Below, in pieces: positions 44,468-54,079 of a DNA stretch of 64,000 nt. This stretch comes from Prevotella pectinovora (lineage in GTDB: Bacteria; Bacteroidota; Bacteroidia; Bacteroidales; Bacteroidaceae), in contig NZ_JXQI01000026.1 in the NCBI RefSeq assembly GCF_000834015.1, positions 1 to 64,000 of the forward strand, read 5' to 3'. Within the stretch, counting starts at the first letter, position 1. Every line of letters starts with the position of its first letter. Both the position numbers and the translations under genes were made by a program. The notes below the pieces were generated by a model. It made no database searches. It saw only the letters and a program-made list of their open reading frames with translations, and was not told where the DNA came from.

Positions 44468-45655
44468 CTATATCTCAGCCGCCACCGCGTCGCCATCGGT
44501 CAGTGCGCCGGAGGATAGCAGGAAGTCTGTGAGACGACGGAGAAACGTGGCGTAGGGCTCCGAATGCCTGCCGGTTCCGAGCTTCTGTTCGTTTCCCTTC
44601 ACCGTGTTGTAGCCGGCAAGACGGTGATGCCCGTGATAGAGCGAGAGCAGATAGCGGTGGGCAGACTTCACAGAAGCCTTGGGATTGTCTTCGATAGCCC
44701 ATTTGCAGAACATGAGAGCCTGGAGAGAATGGTCGCGCCGGGGGGCGGAGTCGAGGAAGAGAGAGTCGAAATGATCTATCAGAAGGCGGGCCTGACGGGT
44801 CTTCACCATGTCGTTGCCGAAGAGCAGACGCTCCTCGGCGGTCATCCCACAGGCAAGGCGCTCGGCGATGAGAACCTTGAAGGCGAGGTTGCGCATCTCG
44901 GCTTCGTCTACTTCGTGGAACAGTTTCTGGGCGAACTGCCGCTTGTCACCGGCTGCCATGTATTCATCGAAGAGGCGGTCATTCTCCTTTATCAAGAAGG
45001 CAAACGCGGGAAGCCGCTCCTCCTTGAGAAGAGGTTCGTAATACGCTTTCGCTTCCTTCATCGAGAGTTCCATGCGGTAGAGGCATTTCCCTGCATCATT
45101 CTTTATGCACTGCTCTTCATGGAGCAGCTGCGTGGTGCAGCCGATCATAGCCTCGATGAATCCGAAATACCTGACAAGCAGACCGATGAACTTCGACACG
45201 CTCGAAGGGTAGGCTCGCTCGAAGAGACAGTCGCTGCAGACAATCGCAGAGGCAGCCGCCCACATGTCGGCAGAAGATGACGACGCCATGCTGCTCACTG
45301 AGGTGTAGAGCTGGGGGGCAAGCGTCTGGATGATGGTAATGAGCGGCAACACCATCTTCTTGTGGCGCATGAAGCAGTCGAGGACCGATTTCACATAGCC
45401 CTTCTTCTTCACGGCGAAAAGCCCGTTGTATTGATGCGTGAAGTCCAGGAAATGCTCGTGCTCCTTCTCGATGATGAACAGTCTGTAGCTGAGTACGGAA
45501 CAGAGCCGGTTGATGTCTTCGTCGTTCATGCCATGGCTGCTGATGGCAAATGCCAGCTTGTCTTCTATATCGTCATGCTCCATGACGGGCATCCTCTCGA
45601 GAATGTCGAGAGCTGCGGCGTCGGGGGATATGGAGGTGGGGAAGAGGTTGTTCAT
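44468..45655 (-). CDS. Hypothetical helical protein, 395 residues
   Basis: Not recognised. All-alpha by appearance, no signal peptide or obvious membrane helix. Visible conserved-looking segments are HYNGLFAVKKKGYVKS-like near the first third, DHFDSLFLDSAPRRDHSLQ, then ALMFCKWAIEDNPKAS and SAHRYLLSLYHGHHRLAGY near the C-terminus. It converges on the AAA gene with a 27-base gap and has its own promoter. Confidence 0.7.
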   Translation of the reverse strand: MNNLFPTSISPDAAALDILERMPVMEHDDIEDKLAFAISSHGMNDEDINRLCSVLSYRLFIIEKEHEHFLDFTHQYNGLFAVKKKGYVKSVLDCFMRHKKMVLPLITIIQTLAPQLYTSVSSMASSSSADMWAAASAIVCSDCLFERAYPSSVSKFIGLLVRYFGFIEAMIGCTTQLLHEEQCIKNDAGKCLYRMELSMKEAKAYYEPLLKEERLPAFAFLIKENDRLFDEYMAAGDKRQFAQKLFHEVDEAEMRNLAFKVLIAERLACGMTAEERLLFGNDMVKTRQARLLIDHFDSLFLDSAPRRDHSLQALMFCKWAIEDNPKASVKSAHRYLLSLYHGHHRLAGYNTVKGNEQKLGTGRHSEPYATFLRRLTDFLLSSGALTDGDAVAAEI

Positions 45656-45789
45656 GGCAGCAGTTTTAGATGATTTGATAGGGCAGCGAGAACTTCAGAC
45701 CATGGGTCAGGACTTGCTTTCTTCTATTGGCGGCGAAGTCCGCAAAGGCTGCATTACACACCCGTAGAGATTTCATGACTCACAAATTC

Positions 45790-45819
45790 CAAAGTTAGTG
45801 ATTATTTCGCTTGCAACAA
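45790..45819 (-). promoter_or_regulatory. Promoter of the 395-residue gene
   Basis: Minus-strand TTG (45817-45819), 19-base spacer, TAACTTTG (45790-45797). Leader about 130 bases. Confidence 0.65.
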
Positions 45820-45858
45820 TGAAGAAAGTGGAAAAAAATTGAATTTTAACTTAATTTA

Positions 45859-45960
45859 GTTGACGGTTCACAGTTGACGGTTAACAGATGATGGATGACA
45901 GTTGACGGTTCACAGATGATGGATGACAGTTGACGGTTAACAGATGACAGATGACGGTTA
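45859..45960 (+). repeat. 28-bp tandem repeats upstream of the chimeric TPR gene
   Basis: Two full units of GTTGACGGTTNACAGATG-type sequence at 45873 and 45901 with partial units on both sides (45859, 45929, 45950). Together with the promoter at 45790 and the -7 box at 46019 these are the only features of the 45656-46064 gap. Confidence 0.85.
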
Positions 45961-46018
45961 ACAGGCGTTGCTGAAATCGAAAAAAACTTATTATTGTCAG
46001 CTTGTCGTTTTTTATCAT

Positions 46019-46026
46019 TATATTTG
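46019..46026 (+). promoter_or_regulatory. -7 box of the chimeric TPR gene
   Basis: TATATTTG fits TAnnTTTG; TTG at 45994-45996 is 22 bases upstream. The leader would be about 35 bases to the ATG at 46065. The box and the start region probably derive from an AAA/PD-(D/E)XK gene. Confidence 0.55.
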
Positions 46027-46064
46027 CAACTTGATAACGCATTATTGAAAATCAAGACAAGGGC

Positions 46065-46880
46065 ATGGCAAGAAGACTATATCCATTGGGAATACAGACA
46101 TTCGCGGAAATCATCAGACGGAAGATGGTATGTGTGGACAAGACGGCATACGTGTGGAACATGGCTGCGACAGGAAAATTCTATTTCCTGTCAAGACCCA
46201 TTGTGGCACGATACGCCACAATAGTGGTGATGGCGCTTATGTGTGTGCACACAGAGGCGGGAGCGCAGACCAGAAGCCAGCTCAGAGACTCGCTCAAGGT
46301 GGCTGCCGACAGACTGGCATACAGTCCGGACTCAACTGACCTGAGACTCAAGAAGGCGGGATACAACCTGAGACTCGAACAATGGGCGTATGCGCAGGAC
46401 GAATACGACTATATCCTGAAAAGGGAACCCGGCAACCCGGCAGCCCTCTTCTACAGGGCTTACACGAACGAGAAGCTTCACAGAGACGATTTCGCGAGAA
46501 GAGACTATGAGAGCCTGCTCACGGTAGTGCCGGGACACTTCGAAGGACAGCTCGGACTGGCTCTGCTCAACCAGAAGAGCAAGCGGCATACGGAGGCTCT
46601 CGACCAGATAAACAGGCTCGTGACGCAGTATCCCGACAATGCCGTGGCGTATGCCGCAAGGGCGGGAATAGAGATGGAGCAAGGGATGGTGGCGCTCGCC
46701 ATATTCGACTATGAGGAGGCGATAAAGCGCGACTCCACAAACACCGAATACCGCATAGACTATACCGACGCCCTGATACGCGACAGGCGGACGGCAGAGG
46801 CAAGGAAACAGCTCGACGAACTCGTCAGGATGGGAGTGGCAAGGGCGTCGCTAAGAGATTTCTACAAGAGGGCGAAGTGA
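46065..46880 (+). CDS. Chimeric TPR protein with an AAA-gene 5' end
   Basis: Residues 1-45 (from MARRLYPLGIQTF to FYFLSRP) copy the start of the DUF1703-type ATPase at 42878 and stop at the Walker A loop. From residue 46 the protein is unrelated: VARYATIVVMALMCV ... AGAQ is a signal peptide, followed by about five TPR units (GYNLRLEQWAYAQDEYDYIL, NPAALFYRAYTNEKLH, HFEGQLGLALLNQKSK, NAVAYAARAGIEMEQG). A GTG at 46203 would start the native signal peptide (MARYATIVVMALMC...) and may be the true start. The native role of the TPR protein is unknown. Confidence 0.8.
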   Translation: MARRLYPLGIQTFAEIIRRKMVCVDKTAYVWNMAATGKFYFLSRPIVARYATIVVMALMCVHTEAGAQTRSQLRDSLKVAADRLAYSPDSTDLRLKKAGYNLRLEQWAYAQDEYDYILKREPGNPAALFYRAYTNEKLHRDDFARRDYESLLTVVPGHFEGQLGLALLNQKSKRHTEALDQINRLVTQYPDNAVAYAARAGIEMEQGMVALAIFDYEEAIKRDSTNTEYRIDYTDALIRDRRTAEARKQLDELVRMGVARASLRDFYKRAK

Positions 46881-46928
46881 ATATGACAATATATAGAATT
46901 AAAAATACCCAATTAGCAGAAGCAGCCT

Positions 46929-48275
46929 CTACTTGAAATACTTCACGTATTCGCTTTCGAAGTTTGGTGTGAAGACTCCCTTTCCGATAGACGACAGTAT
47001 CTCGTCCCTGCTCCAGAAGCGGCCACCGTCGAGCTCATTGGCAGATGGACGTATTTCCTTGTCGTAAACAGTCTTGAACACATTCACGTATTCCCTCTCG
47101 TATCTGCTCTCAAACACGTAGGCGTCGATCTTCTCGGCGCTGAAGTCTGCGATGGAAATCTCTTCACGGGTCTCCCTCTGGAGAGCCTCCTCCACACTCT
47201 CTCCATATCCTATGTGGCCCCCTACGGCAGTATCCCATCTGTCAGGCTGGATGTCTTTCCATGCCGGACGCTTTTGCAGATACAGGTTGCCGTGGGTGTC
47301 GAATACGTGGAGGTGTACGACGGGGTGGAGCAGCTTCGTGCCGCAATGTGCCATAGAACGGGTTGTCTTGCCCGTCACTCTGCCCTCTGCATCCACGAGA
47401 GGCAGCAGCTCGAAGGCGTTGTCCTTCTGTCTGCCCAGCTTGAAGGTGGCGACAAGGGCGTTGTAGTCGCTTCTGAGCCTGTCGGTAGACTCCACAGAGG
47501 GCCGGTCGTCGAACAGTCCCACAACGGCGCTTCCGCTTCCGCTCATGCAGGCATAGCAGGCACCCGCCTCGTAGAGCCTTTGCTTGATTTCGGCAAGGGT
47601 GGGGTGGAGCTTGAATATCGTTTCCTCAAAATCATTATGCAATACGTCCTTCCACTCCCTTGGCGGAACGGAAGTCACAATATCCCGACAGTTTCTTTCC
47701 GGCTCATGAGGGCAGATGCCGGCGAAAGCCTCACGGGTGCTCACGGCGGTATCGGTCTTCACTATCACTATCCAGTGGTTGTCGAGAGGAATGTCGATGG
47801 GAGTCAGCTTCTCGCCGATGCCCGTGGCGTAGGCAGGTGTGGGGTTGATGAAGAAGGCGCAGTCGGCACCCAGACCCTTGGCTATGTCACGCATCTCCCC
47901 GTCTGTCAGGTTGAGAGAGAAGAGTTGGTTCAGTCCCTTTATCGTGAATGCGCAGTCTGCCGACCCTCCTCCCATACCGGCTTGTATGGGTATGTTTTTG
48001 GTGATCGTGATGTCGACACCCGTCAGAGTGTGTCTTTTTGCCATTTCGTCATACGCCTTCACTATTATGTTGTCTTCCGCCCTTCCGTCGATTACTATAC
48101 CGTTTGTCTTCAGAGAGCATCCCGCAGGTTTTCCGTTTTTCTCAATAGTCAGTATATCTGCTATTGGCACGGGGCAGAACACGGTTTCCAGGTCGTGGTA
48201 GCCGTCGCTTCTTTTTCTTGTGATGTTCAGTCCCAAGTTTATCTTGGCACATGGAAAGAGTGTTATCTTATTCAT
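46929..48275 (-). CDS. ispE: IspE kinase fused to a Nudix hydrolase
   Basis: 4-diphosphocytidyl-2-C-methyl-D-erythritol kinase of the MEP isoprenoid pathway, joined in one frame to a Nudix domain. Residues 1-265 are IspE: it starts KITLFPCAKINLGLN and has the GHMP loop PIQAGMGGGSADCAF, with MSGSGSAVVGLF near 250. From about 275, ELLPLVDAEGRVTGKTTR begins a Nudix domain with the box G-x5-E-x7-REx2EE at GHIGYGESVEEALQRETREE. The ATG at 48275 is chosen over 48389 because it matches the family start; it overlaps the PBP1A stop by 8 bases. Total 448 residues. Confidence 0.93.
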   Translation of the reverse strand: MNKITLFPCAKINLGLNITRKRSDGYHDLETVFCPVPIADILTIEKNGKPAGCSLKTNGIVIDGRAEDNIIVKAYDEMAKRHTLTGVDITITKNIPIQAGMGGGSADCAFTIKGLNQLFSLNLTDGEMRDIAKGLGADCAFFINPTPAYATGIGEKLTPIDIPLDNHWIVIVKTDTAVSTREAFAGICPHEPERNCRDIVTSVPPREWKDVLHNDFEETIFKLHPTLAEIKQRLYEAGACYACMSGSGSAVVGLFDDRPSVESTDRLRSDYNALVATFKLGRQKDNAFELLPLVDAEGRVTGKTTRSMAHCGTKLLHPVVHLHVFDTHGNLYLQKRPAWKDIQPDRWDTAVGGHIGYGESVEEALQRETREEISIADFSAEKIDAYVFESRYEREYVNVFKTVYDKEIRPSANELDGGRFWSRDEILSSIGKGVFTPNFESEYVKYFK

Positions 48276-50568
48276 ATATATCCTCAATGCTGTATTGTCC
48301 GTTGTTGTCGTCTTCAGAAGAGCAGGGGTTGAAGTCTTCAGGTATGTCGAATGTCTCCTTTGGGTCGTATCCCAGGGTCTTGTCGGCAAACACCTTCTTC
48401 ATGTAGTAAGCCCATATAGGCAGGGCCATGGTGGCTCCCTGTCCCATGCGCGTGGTGTCGAAATGGATGTCGCGGTCTTCTCCGCCCACCCAGCATCCGC
48501 TCACGAGCGACGGGGTGAAGCCCATGAACCATGCGTCGGCGTTCTTGTTCGTCGTACCGGTCTTTCCTCCCATCTGGCAGTCGATGTTGTATTTGTATCT
48601 CAGTCGTCCGCCAGTTCCGTGGTCGATTACCGACATCAGCATCTCGAGCATCTTGTATGCGCTCTCTTCGCTTATCACCTCGTTCATCCTCGGCTGGAAG
48701 TTGGTTATCACGTTGCCGTCGCTGTCTTCAATCTTCGACACGAAGATGGGCGATGTGTGTATGCCGTGGTTGGCGAAGGTGGTGTATGCGCTCACCATCT
48801 CGCATACCGAAGCCTCGTTAGGTCCCAGACAGAGCACTAAAGAGGGGTATATGCCATAGGTGTTTATTCCGAAGTCGCGCAGTATCCGCAGGAAGTCCTG
48901 AGGGTTTATCCTGCTCATCAGCTCTGCCGACACCCAGTTGTTCGACATCGTGAGTGCCCATTTCAGCGTCACCATCTGTCCCATTCTGGCGTGGGAGCTG
49001 TTGCGCGGAGCCCAGTTGCCGAAGCGCTTGGGAGAGTTTCTAACAACGTCGCATGGCGACATGCCGTTAGACATCGACAGGGCGTAAAGGAATGGCTTGA
49101 TGGTGGAACCCACCTGGCGTCGTCCCTGTGTCACCATGTCGTATTTGAAGTGGTTGAAGTCGATTCCTCCCACATACGCCTTCACGGCTCCCGTGCGTGG
49201 GTCCATGCTCATGAATCCGGCTCTGAGGAACGACTTCACGTAGCGTATGGAGTCCATAGGCGACATGATGGTGTCTATGTCGCCGCGATATGTGAACACG
49301 GTCATCTCCGTAGGCTTCTGGAAAGCCTCTCTTATTTCCTCCTCTGTGGCTCCGTGGGCCTTCATCATCCTGTATCTGTCGCTCTGCCGCATCGAGCGGT
49401 CGAGTATCGCCTTCACCTCTGATGGCTTCAGGTTGGTGGTGAAGGGGGCGTTCTTCTTGAGTCTGTTCTCCTTCTTGAATTCAGGCTGGAGGAATCCTCC
49501 CACGTGTTTGCGCACAGCCTCTTCGGCATATTTCTGCATCCTGGAGTCGAGGGTGGTGAAGATTTTCAGTCCGTCGGTATACACATTGTATGGTTCGCCG
49601 TTCTTCTTCACGTTCTTGTTGCACCATCCATACAGAGGGTCTGTCTCCCATGCCAGCGAGTCGATGCTGTATTGCACGAGGTTCCACGATGGGTATTTGC
49701 TCCTTTCCGGTTTCTTTGCCATCATGTATTGGCGCAGGAATTCGCGGAAATACGTTGCTATGCCGTCTTTGTGGTCGGAGCGCTTGAAGTTGAGGGCCAG
49801 CGGCTTCTCCGTAGCCATGAGGTATTCGCCGCGGGTTATCTTTCCAGCCTTGAGCATCTGTCCGAGCACCACGTTGCGTCTCTCTCGGCATCTGTCGGGA
49901 TAGCGCACGGGATTGAAGAACGAGGGGTTCTTGCAGAGTCCTATCAGTGTGGCGGCCTCTTCGAGCTTGAGGTCTTTTGGCTCCTTGCTGAAATACACGT
50001 TTGAGGCGTTCTTTATTCCCACGGCGTTGTGAAGGAAGTCGAAATAGTTGAGATACATGGTTATTATCTCCTCCTTGGTGTAGTATTTCTCCAGCTTTAT
50101 GGCTATCACCCATTCTATGGGCTTCTGCAGCAGTCGTTCCGATGTGCTCTCTGCCGTGTTTGAATAGAGCTGCTTGGCGAGCTGCTGTGTGATTGTAGAG
50201 CCTCCTCCTGCGCTGGTCTGTCCCAACACACCTCTTTTAATAATGGCACGTCCGAGGGCTATGAAGTCTATTCCCGAATGTTCGTAGAAGCGTTCGTCCT
50301 CTGTAGCCACCAGTGCCTTTACGAGATATGGCGACAGGTTGTCGTAGTCTACATGTATTCTGTTCTCCTGGTTCATGTTGTAGGTTCCCATCAGCTTGTT
50401 GTCAGCCGTATACACCTGTGAGGCGTATTTGCTGATAGGGTTCTGAAGGTCTTCCACATCGGGCATGTATCCGATCCATCCGTTCCATATCGCTATGAAG
50501 GCTATAAGGGACGCGAGAGTGACGCAGCCGAGCGCCGCCCACAGGAAATGTATCAATGCTCTTCTCAT
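48268..50568 (-). CDS. Penicillin-binding protein 1A
   Basis: Bifunctional class A PBP: glycan transferase and transpeptidase in the periplasm. The 766 residues have an N-terminal membrane anchor near 5-30, the transglycosylase motifs EDERFYEHSG and GGGSTITQQLAKQLYS, a transpeptidase with STIKPF near 487 (active Ser), an SNN motif and KTGT near 670. The last 8 bases overlap ispE. Confidence 0.95.
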   Translation of the reverse strand: MRRALIHFLWAALGCVTLASLIAFIAIWNGWIGYMPDVEDLQNPISKYASQVYTADNKLMGTYNMNQENRIHVDYDNLSPYLVKALVATEDERFYEHSGIDFIALGRAIIKRGVLGQTSAGGGSTITQQLAKQLYSNTAESTSERLLQKPIEWVIAIKLEKYYTKEEIITMYLNYFDFLHNAVGIKNASNVYFSKEPKDLKLEEAATLIGLCKNPSFFNPVRYPDRCRERRNVVLGQMLKAGKITRGEYLMATEKPLALNFKRSDHKDGIATYFREFLRQYMMAKKPERSKYPSWNLVQYSIDSLAWETDPLYGWCNKNVKKNGEPYNVYTDGLKIFTTLDSRMQKYAEEAVRKHVGGFLQPEFKKENRLKKNAPFTTNLKPSEVKAILDRSMRQSDRYRMMKAHGATEEEIREAFQKPTEMTVFTYRGDIDTIMSPMDSIRYVKSFLRAGFMSMDPRTGAVKAYVGGIDFNHFKYDMVTQGRRQVGSTIKPFLYALSMSNGMSPCDVVRNSPKRFGNWAPRNSSHARMGQMVTLKWALTMSNNWVSAELMSRINPQDFLRILRDFGINTYGIYPSLVLCLGPNEASVCEMVSAYTTFANHGIHTSPIFVSKIEDSDGNVITNFQPRMNEVISEESAYKMLEMLMSVIDHGTGGRLRYKYNIDCQMGGKTGTTNKNADAWFMGFTPSLVSGCWVGGEDRDIHFDTTRMGQGATMALPIWAYYMKKVFADKTLGYDPKETFDIPEDFNPCSSEDDNNGQYSIEDIYE

Positions 50569-50681
50569 TTTCTTTTTTTCTTCGTTTTCTTGTCTTTTGT
50601 TTCAGATGGAGTATCATGCGCATATACGTCAGCCGTGTATTGATGTCATATCATGCGCATGCAAATTATGTTATATCCTTG

Positions 50682-50689
50682 CAAAGATA
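50682..50689 (-). promoter_or_regulatory. Candidate -7 box of the PBP1A gene
   Basis: Minus-strand TATCTTTG, about 115 bases upstream of the ATG; no TTG at the usual distance. The rest of the 50569-50842 gap has a degenerate CATGCGCAT pair and the start region of pyrB. Confidence 0.45.
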
Positions 50690-50842
50690 ATGAAATTAAG
50701 CCAACGAGTTAAGAATAATCCCTCTTTTATGTCTTAAATGTAGTTATATTCGTCAAAAAACATAATTTTTCCACTCTTTGAAAGGTTAAATTAAAAATAT
50801 TGTTTAACTTCGCAGTCGATAAATATAAACACAATTCATTTT

Positions 50843-51790
50843 ATGGAAAAACATGATTTTGTAACCATTGCCGATTTGTCGAAAGAGAAAATAATGTATC
50901 TGATGAATATGGCACAGGCGTTCGAAATGCATCCTAACCGTGAGATTCTCAAAGGCAAGGTAGTAGCCACACTCTTCTTCGAGCCGTCCACCAGGACAAG
51001 GCTCAGCTTCGAGACGGCAGCCAACCGCCTGGGAGCGCGTGTGATAGGATTTTCAGACGCCAAGGTTACGAGCGCTACCAAGGGCGAGACGCTGAAAGAC
51101 ACAATCCTCATGGTGTCTAACTATGCAGACGTCATCGTGATGCGCCACCATATCGAAGGCGCCGCCCAGTATGCCTCAGAAATAGCTCCCGTTCCTATCG
51201 TAAACGCAGGTGACGGCGCTCACCAGCATCCATCACAATGTCTGCTCGACCTGTATTCAATCTACAAGACACAGGGAACCCTCGAGAACCTGAACATATA
51301 CCTCGTGGGCGACCTGAAATACGGACGTACCGTGCATTCTCTCATCATGGCGATGAGACATTTCAACCCTACGTTCCATTTCATAGCCCCAGAGGAGCTG
51401 GCGATGCCCGAGGAATACAAACTGTATTGCAAACAGCACGGAATAAAGTATATCGAGCACACAGACTTCAACGAAGACGTGATAGCAGGGGCTGACATCA
51501 TATATATGACACGAGTGCAGAAGGAGCGCTTCTCAGACCTCATGGAGTATGAGAGAGTGAAAGACGTGTATATCCTGAAGAACGACATGCTCGGCAAGGC
51601 GAAAGAGAACATGAAGATCCTGCATCCGCTGCCGAGAGTGAACGAGATAGCATACGACGTGGACGAGAACCCACATGCATACTACATCCAGCAGGCACAG
51701 AACGGACTATATGCCAGAGAGGCGATACTCTGCGACGTGCTGGGCATAAGCCTCGAAGAAGTGGAGGCAGACACAACGATAATAAAATAA
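50843..51790 (+). CDS. pyrB: Aspartate carbamoyltransferase catalytic subunit
   Basis: Joins carbamoyl phosphate and aspartate in pyrimidine synthesis. [12 protein letters not shown] near residue 51 binds carbamoyl phosphate, [19 protein letters not shown] and the [13 protein letters not shown] segment complete the active site. 315 residues. pyrI follows after 10 bases; upstream a TTTG at 50777 and a TAACTTCG at 50805 are a weak promoter. Confidence 0.97.
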   Translation: MEKHDFVTIADLSKEKIMYLMNMAQAFEMHPNREILKGKVVATLFFEPSTRTRLSFETAANRLGARVIGFSDAKVTSATKGETLKDTILMVSNYADVIVMRHHIEGAAQYASEIAPVPIVNAGDGAHQHPSQCLLDLYSIYKTQGTLENLNIYLVGDLKYGRTVHSLIMAMRHFNPTFHFIAPEELAMPEEYKLYCKQHGIKYIEHTDFNEDVIAGADIIYMTRVQKERFSDLMEYERVKDVYILKNDMLGKAKENMKILHPLPRVNEIAYDVDENPHAYYIQQAQNGLYAREAILCDVLGISLEEVEADTTIIK

Positions 51791-51800
51791 ACAAAGTCTT

Positions 51801-52259
51801 ATGATGAGCAAGAAAGAAAGACTCGTGGCCGCTATAGAGAACGGCACCGTCATCGACCATATACCGGCAGAGAAAACCTATGCCGTGGCAACGCTGCTGG
51901 GACTGCAGAAGCTTCAGACACCGGTTACCATAGGATACAACTACCCGTCGAAGAAACTCGGGAAAAAGGGTATCATAAAGATAGAAGACAAATTCTTCAC
52001 CGACGAGGAAATCTCACGCCTCTCAGTGGTGGCGCCAAACGTGGTGCTCAACGTGATAAGAGACTACGAGGTGGTGGAGAAGAAGAAAGTGGTGACACCT
52101 GACACGCTGAAAGGTATCGTGAGATGCAACAACCCTAAATGCATCACAAACAATGAGCCGATGAACACCATCTTCCACGTGATTGACAAGAACAGCGGCA
52201 TAATTAAATGTCACTACTGCGACAAGGAGCAGGTGATAAGCGAGGTGAAACTCGTTTGA
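51801..52259 (+). CDS. pyrI: Aspartate carbamoyltransferase regulatory subunit
   Basis: Binds CTP/ATP and couples them to PyrB. 152 residues with a C-terminal zinc site C-x4-C (CNNPKC) and C-x2-C (CHYC). Pairs with pyrB as in other Bacteroidales and enterobacteria. Confidence 0.96.
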   Translation: MMSKKERLVAAIENGTVIDHIPAEKTYAVATLLGLQKLQTPVTIGYNYPSKKLGKKGIIKIEDKFFTDEEISRLSVVAPNVVLNVIRDYEVVEKKKVVTPDTLKGIVRCNNPKCITNNEPMNTIFHVIDKNSGIIKCHYCDKEQVISEVKLV

Positions 52260-52327
52260 CCTGAAGGAAGGCCTTCTTCAACATGGATTTTACAGACAAC
52301 TAATATTCATCTTAAATATTTGTACAT

Positions 52328-53608
52328 ATGAAAAAAGACCAAGAGATTTTCGATTTGATCGAGAGAGAACACCAGCGTCAGCTCAAGGGTATGGAACTTA
52401 TCGCATCTGAAAACTTCGTCAGCGACGAGGTGATGCAGGCAATGGGTTCGTGGCTTACGAACAAATACGCTGAGGGTTACCCAGGAAAGAGATATTACGG
52501 CGGTTGCGAGGGCGTTGACGAAGTTGAAAAACTCGCCATCGAGAGAGTCAAGAAGCTCTTCGGAGCAGAGTATGCCAACGTTCAGCCTCACTCCGGAGCA
52601 CAGGCAAACGCCGCCGTGATGCTGGCTGTATTGAAGCCCGGAGACACTTTCATGGGACTTAATCTCGCTCATGGTGGACACCTCTCACATGGTTCGGCAG
52701 TAAATACATCGGGAATACTCTACAATCCGATAGGCTACAACCTGAACAAGGAAACAGGTCGCGTGGACTACGACGAGATGGAGAAGCTCGCTCTCGAGCA
52801 CAAGCCAAAGCTCATCATCGGAGGTGGTTCGGCATACAGCCGTGAGTGGGACTACAAGCGCATGAGAGAAATCGCCGACAAGGTGGGTGCCATCTTCATG
52901 GTTGACATGGCTCACCCGGCAGGACTCATCGCAGCAGGTCTGCTCGATAACCCCGTGAAATACGCTCATATCGTGACCTCTACAACTCATAAGACTCTTC
53001 GCGGACCTCGCGGAGGTATCATCCTGATGGGCAAGGACTTCGAAAACCCATGGGGTCTGACAACTCCAAAGGGAGTGGTGAAGATGATGAGCCAGCTGCT
53101 CAACAGCGCCGTGTTCCCAGGACAGCAGGGCGGTCCGCTGGAGCATGTCATCGCAGCAAAGGCAGTGGCATTCAACGAGGCATTGCAGCCTGAATTCAAG
53201 GAGTGGGCTCTGCAGGTGAAGAAGAACGCAGCAAAGCTCGCCGAAGAGCTCATAAAGCGCGGATTCGCCATCGTGAGCGGCGGTACTGACAACCACAGCA
53301 TGCTCGTAGACCTGCGCACAAAGTATCCTGACCTCACCGGTAAGGTGGCAGAGAAGGCTCTCGTGGCTGCCGACATCACCGTGAACAAGAACATGGTGCC
53401 GTTTGATACCCGCAGCGCATTCCAGACTTCAGGTATCCGTCTGGGAACTCCTGCCATCACCACACGTGGTGCAAAGGAAGACCTGATGGTGAAGATAGCC
53501 GAATTCATCGAGGAAGTGCTCAACGACCCTGAGAACGAAGCCGTGATAGCGTCTGTACGCCAGCGCGTTAACGACGTGATGAAGGATTATCCTTTGTTCG
53601 CATATTAA
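52328..53608 (+). CDS. glyA: Serine hydroxymethyltransferase
   Basis: PLP enzyme that moves a one-carbon unit from serine to tetrahydrofolate. [21 protein letters not shown], and the PLP lysine in [13 protein letters not shown] are visible. 426 residues. An imperfect terminator follows at 53724. Confidence 0.97.
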   Translation: MKKDQEIFDLIEREHQRQLKGMELIASENFVSDEVMQAMGSWLTNKYAEGYPGKRYYGGCEGVDEVEKLAIERVKKLFGAEYANVQPHSGAQANAAVMLAVLKPGDTFMGLNLAHGGHLSHGSAVNTSGILYNPIGYNLNKETGRVDYDEMEKLALEHKPKLIIGGGSAYSREWDYKRMREIADKVGAIFMVDMAHPAGLIAAGLLDNPVKYAHIVTSTTHKTLRGPRGGIILMGKDFENPWGLTTPKGVVKMMSQLLNSAVFPGQQGGPLEHVIAAKAVAFNEALQPEFKEWALQVKKNAAKLAEELIKRGFAIVSGGTDNHSMLVDLRTKYPDLTGKVAEKALVAADITVNKNMVPFDTRSAFQTSGIRLGTPAITTRGAKEDLMVKIAEFIEEVLNDPENEAVIASVRQRVNDVMKDYPLFAY

Positions 53609-53616
53609 TATACACA

Positions 53617-53638
53617 CAACGGGTCATCAGACCCCTTG
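53617..53638 (+). repeat. Hairpin of the AACGG family after glyA
   Basis: CAACGGGTCATCAGACCCC forms a short GGGTC/GACCC hairpin and resembles the AACGGTCATCA unit, but the arms differ. Confidence 0.35.
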
Positions 53639-53723
53639 ATTCTGTATTTGTGGATAAAAGATGAGGGAGCATCCTTCGTCAGCTTAATCCATAGAGGATT
53701 ACATCCGCAAGACACATAATAAT

Positions 53724-53770
53724 AAAAAAGACTATCTGTCTGGTTGTTGCCGGGCGGTTAGTCTTTTTTT
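53724..53770 (+). terminator. Terminator after glyA
   Basis: AAAAAAGACTA pairs with TAGTCTTTTTTT around a G-U-rich inner stem (TCTGG/CCGGG). Good T-tract on the plus strand. The rest of the 53609-54079 gap holds a T-rich stretch, the partial element at 53921 and the htpG leader. Confidence 0.8.
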
Positions 53771-53920
53771 CTTTATAGCTGTGTCAGAGGCATACCGTTC
53801 CAGCCCATTGCCAACTGTCTCTTTAGCTTGCCGAAGTATCCTCTTTGTGTTGCCTTAACAACCTCCTTAGCCTGCTTATATTACCTCTTTATATTATGTG
53901 ATGAACCGCATTGTGTTACT

Positions 53921-53990
53921 CAAACCTATCGGTAATTAGGGCTTGCCTGTATTTCAGAATATCAGAAGAGAGGATTTTGTTTGGCATTCT
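53921..53990 (+). repeat. Left-end fragment of the 187-bp element upstream of htpG
   Basis: AAACCTATCGGTAATTAGGGCTTGCCTG and then AGAAGAGAGGATTTTGTTTGGC-type sequence (interrupted here) match the first about 70 bases of copies A and C with several changes; the right part is missing. Confidence 0.65.
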
Positions 53991-54079
53991 CATCTCATCG
54001 TATTTCGTTTTGGCATTGTTTTTGTATAAACATGGTCAGAAAACAAACATTCAAAGTAAAAAGTTAAAAATTAAATATT

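Noticed and set aside
48276..48389. Longer ispE start at 48389
   Set aside because: Extra 38 residues overlap the PBP1A gene and have no IspE similarity.
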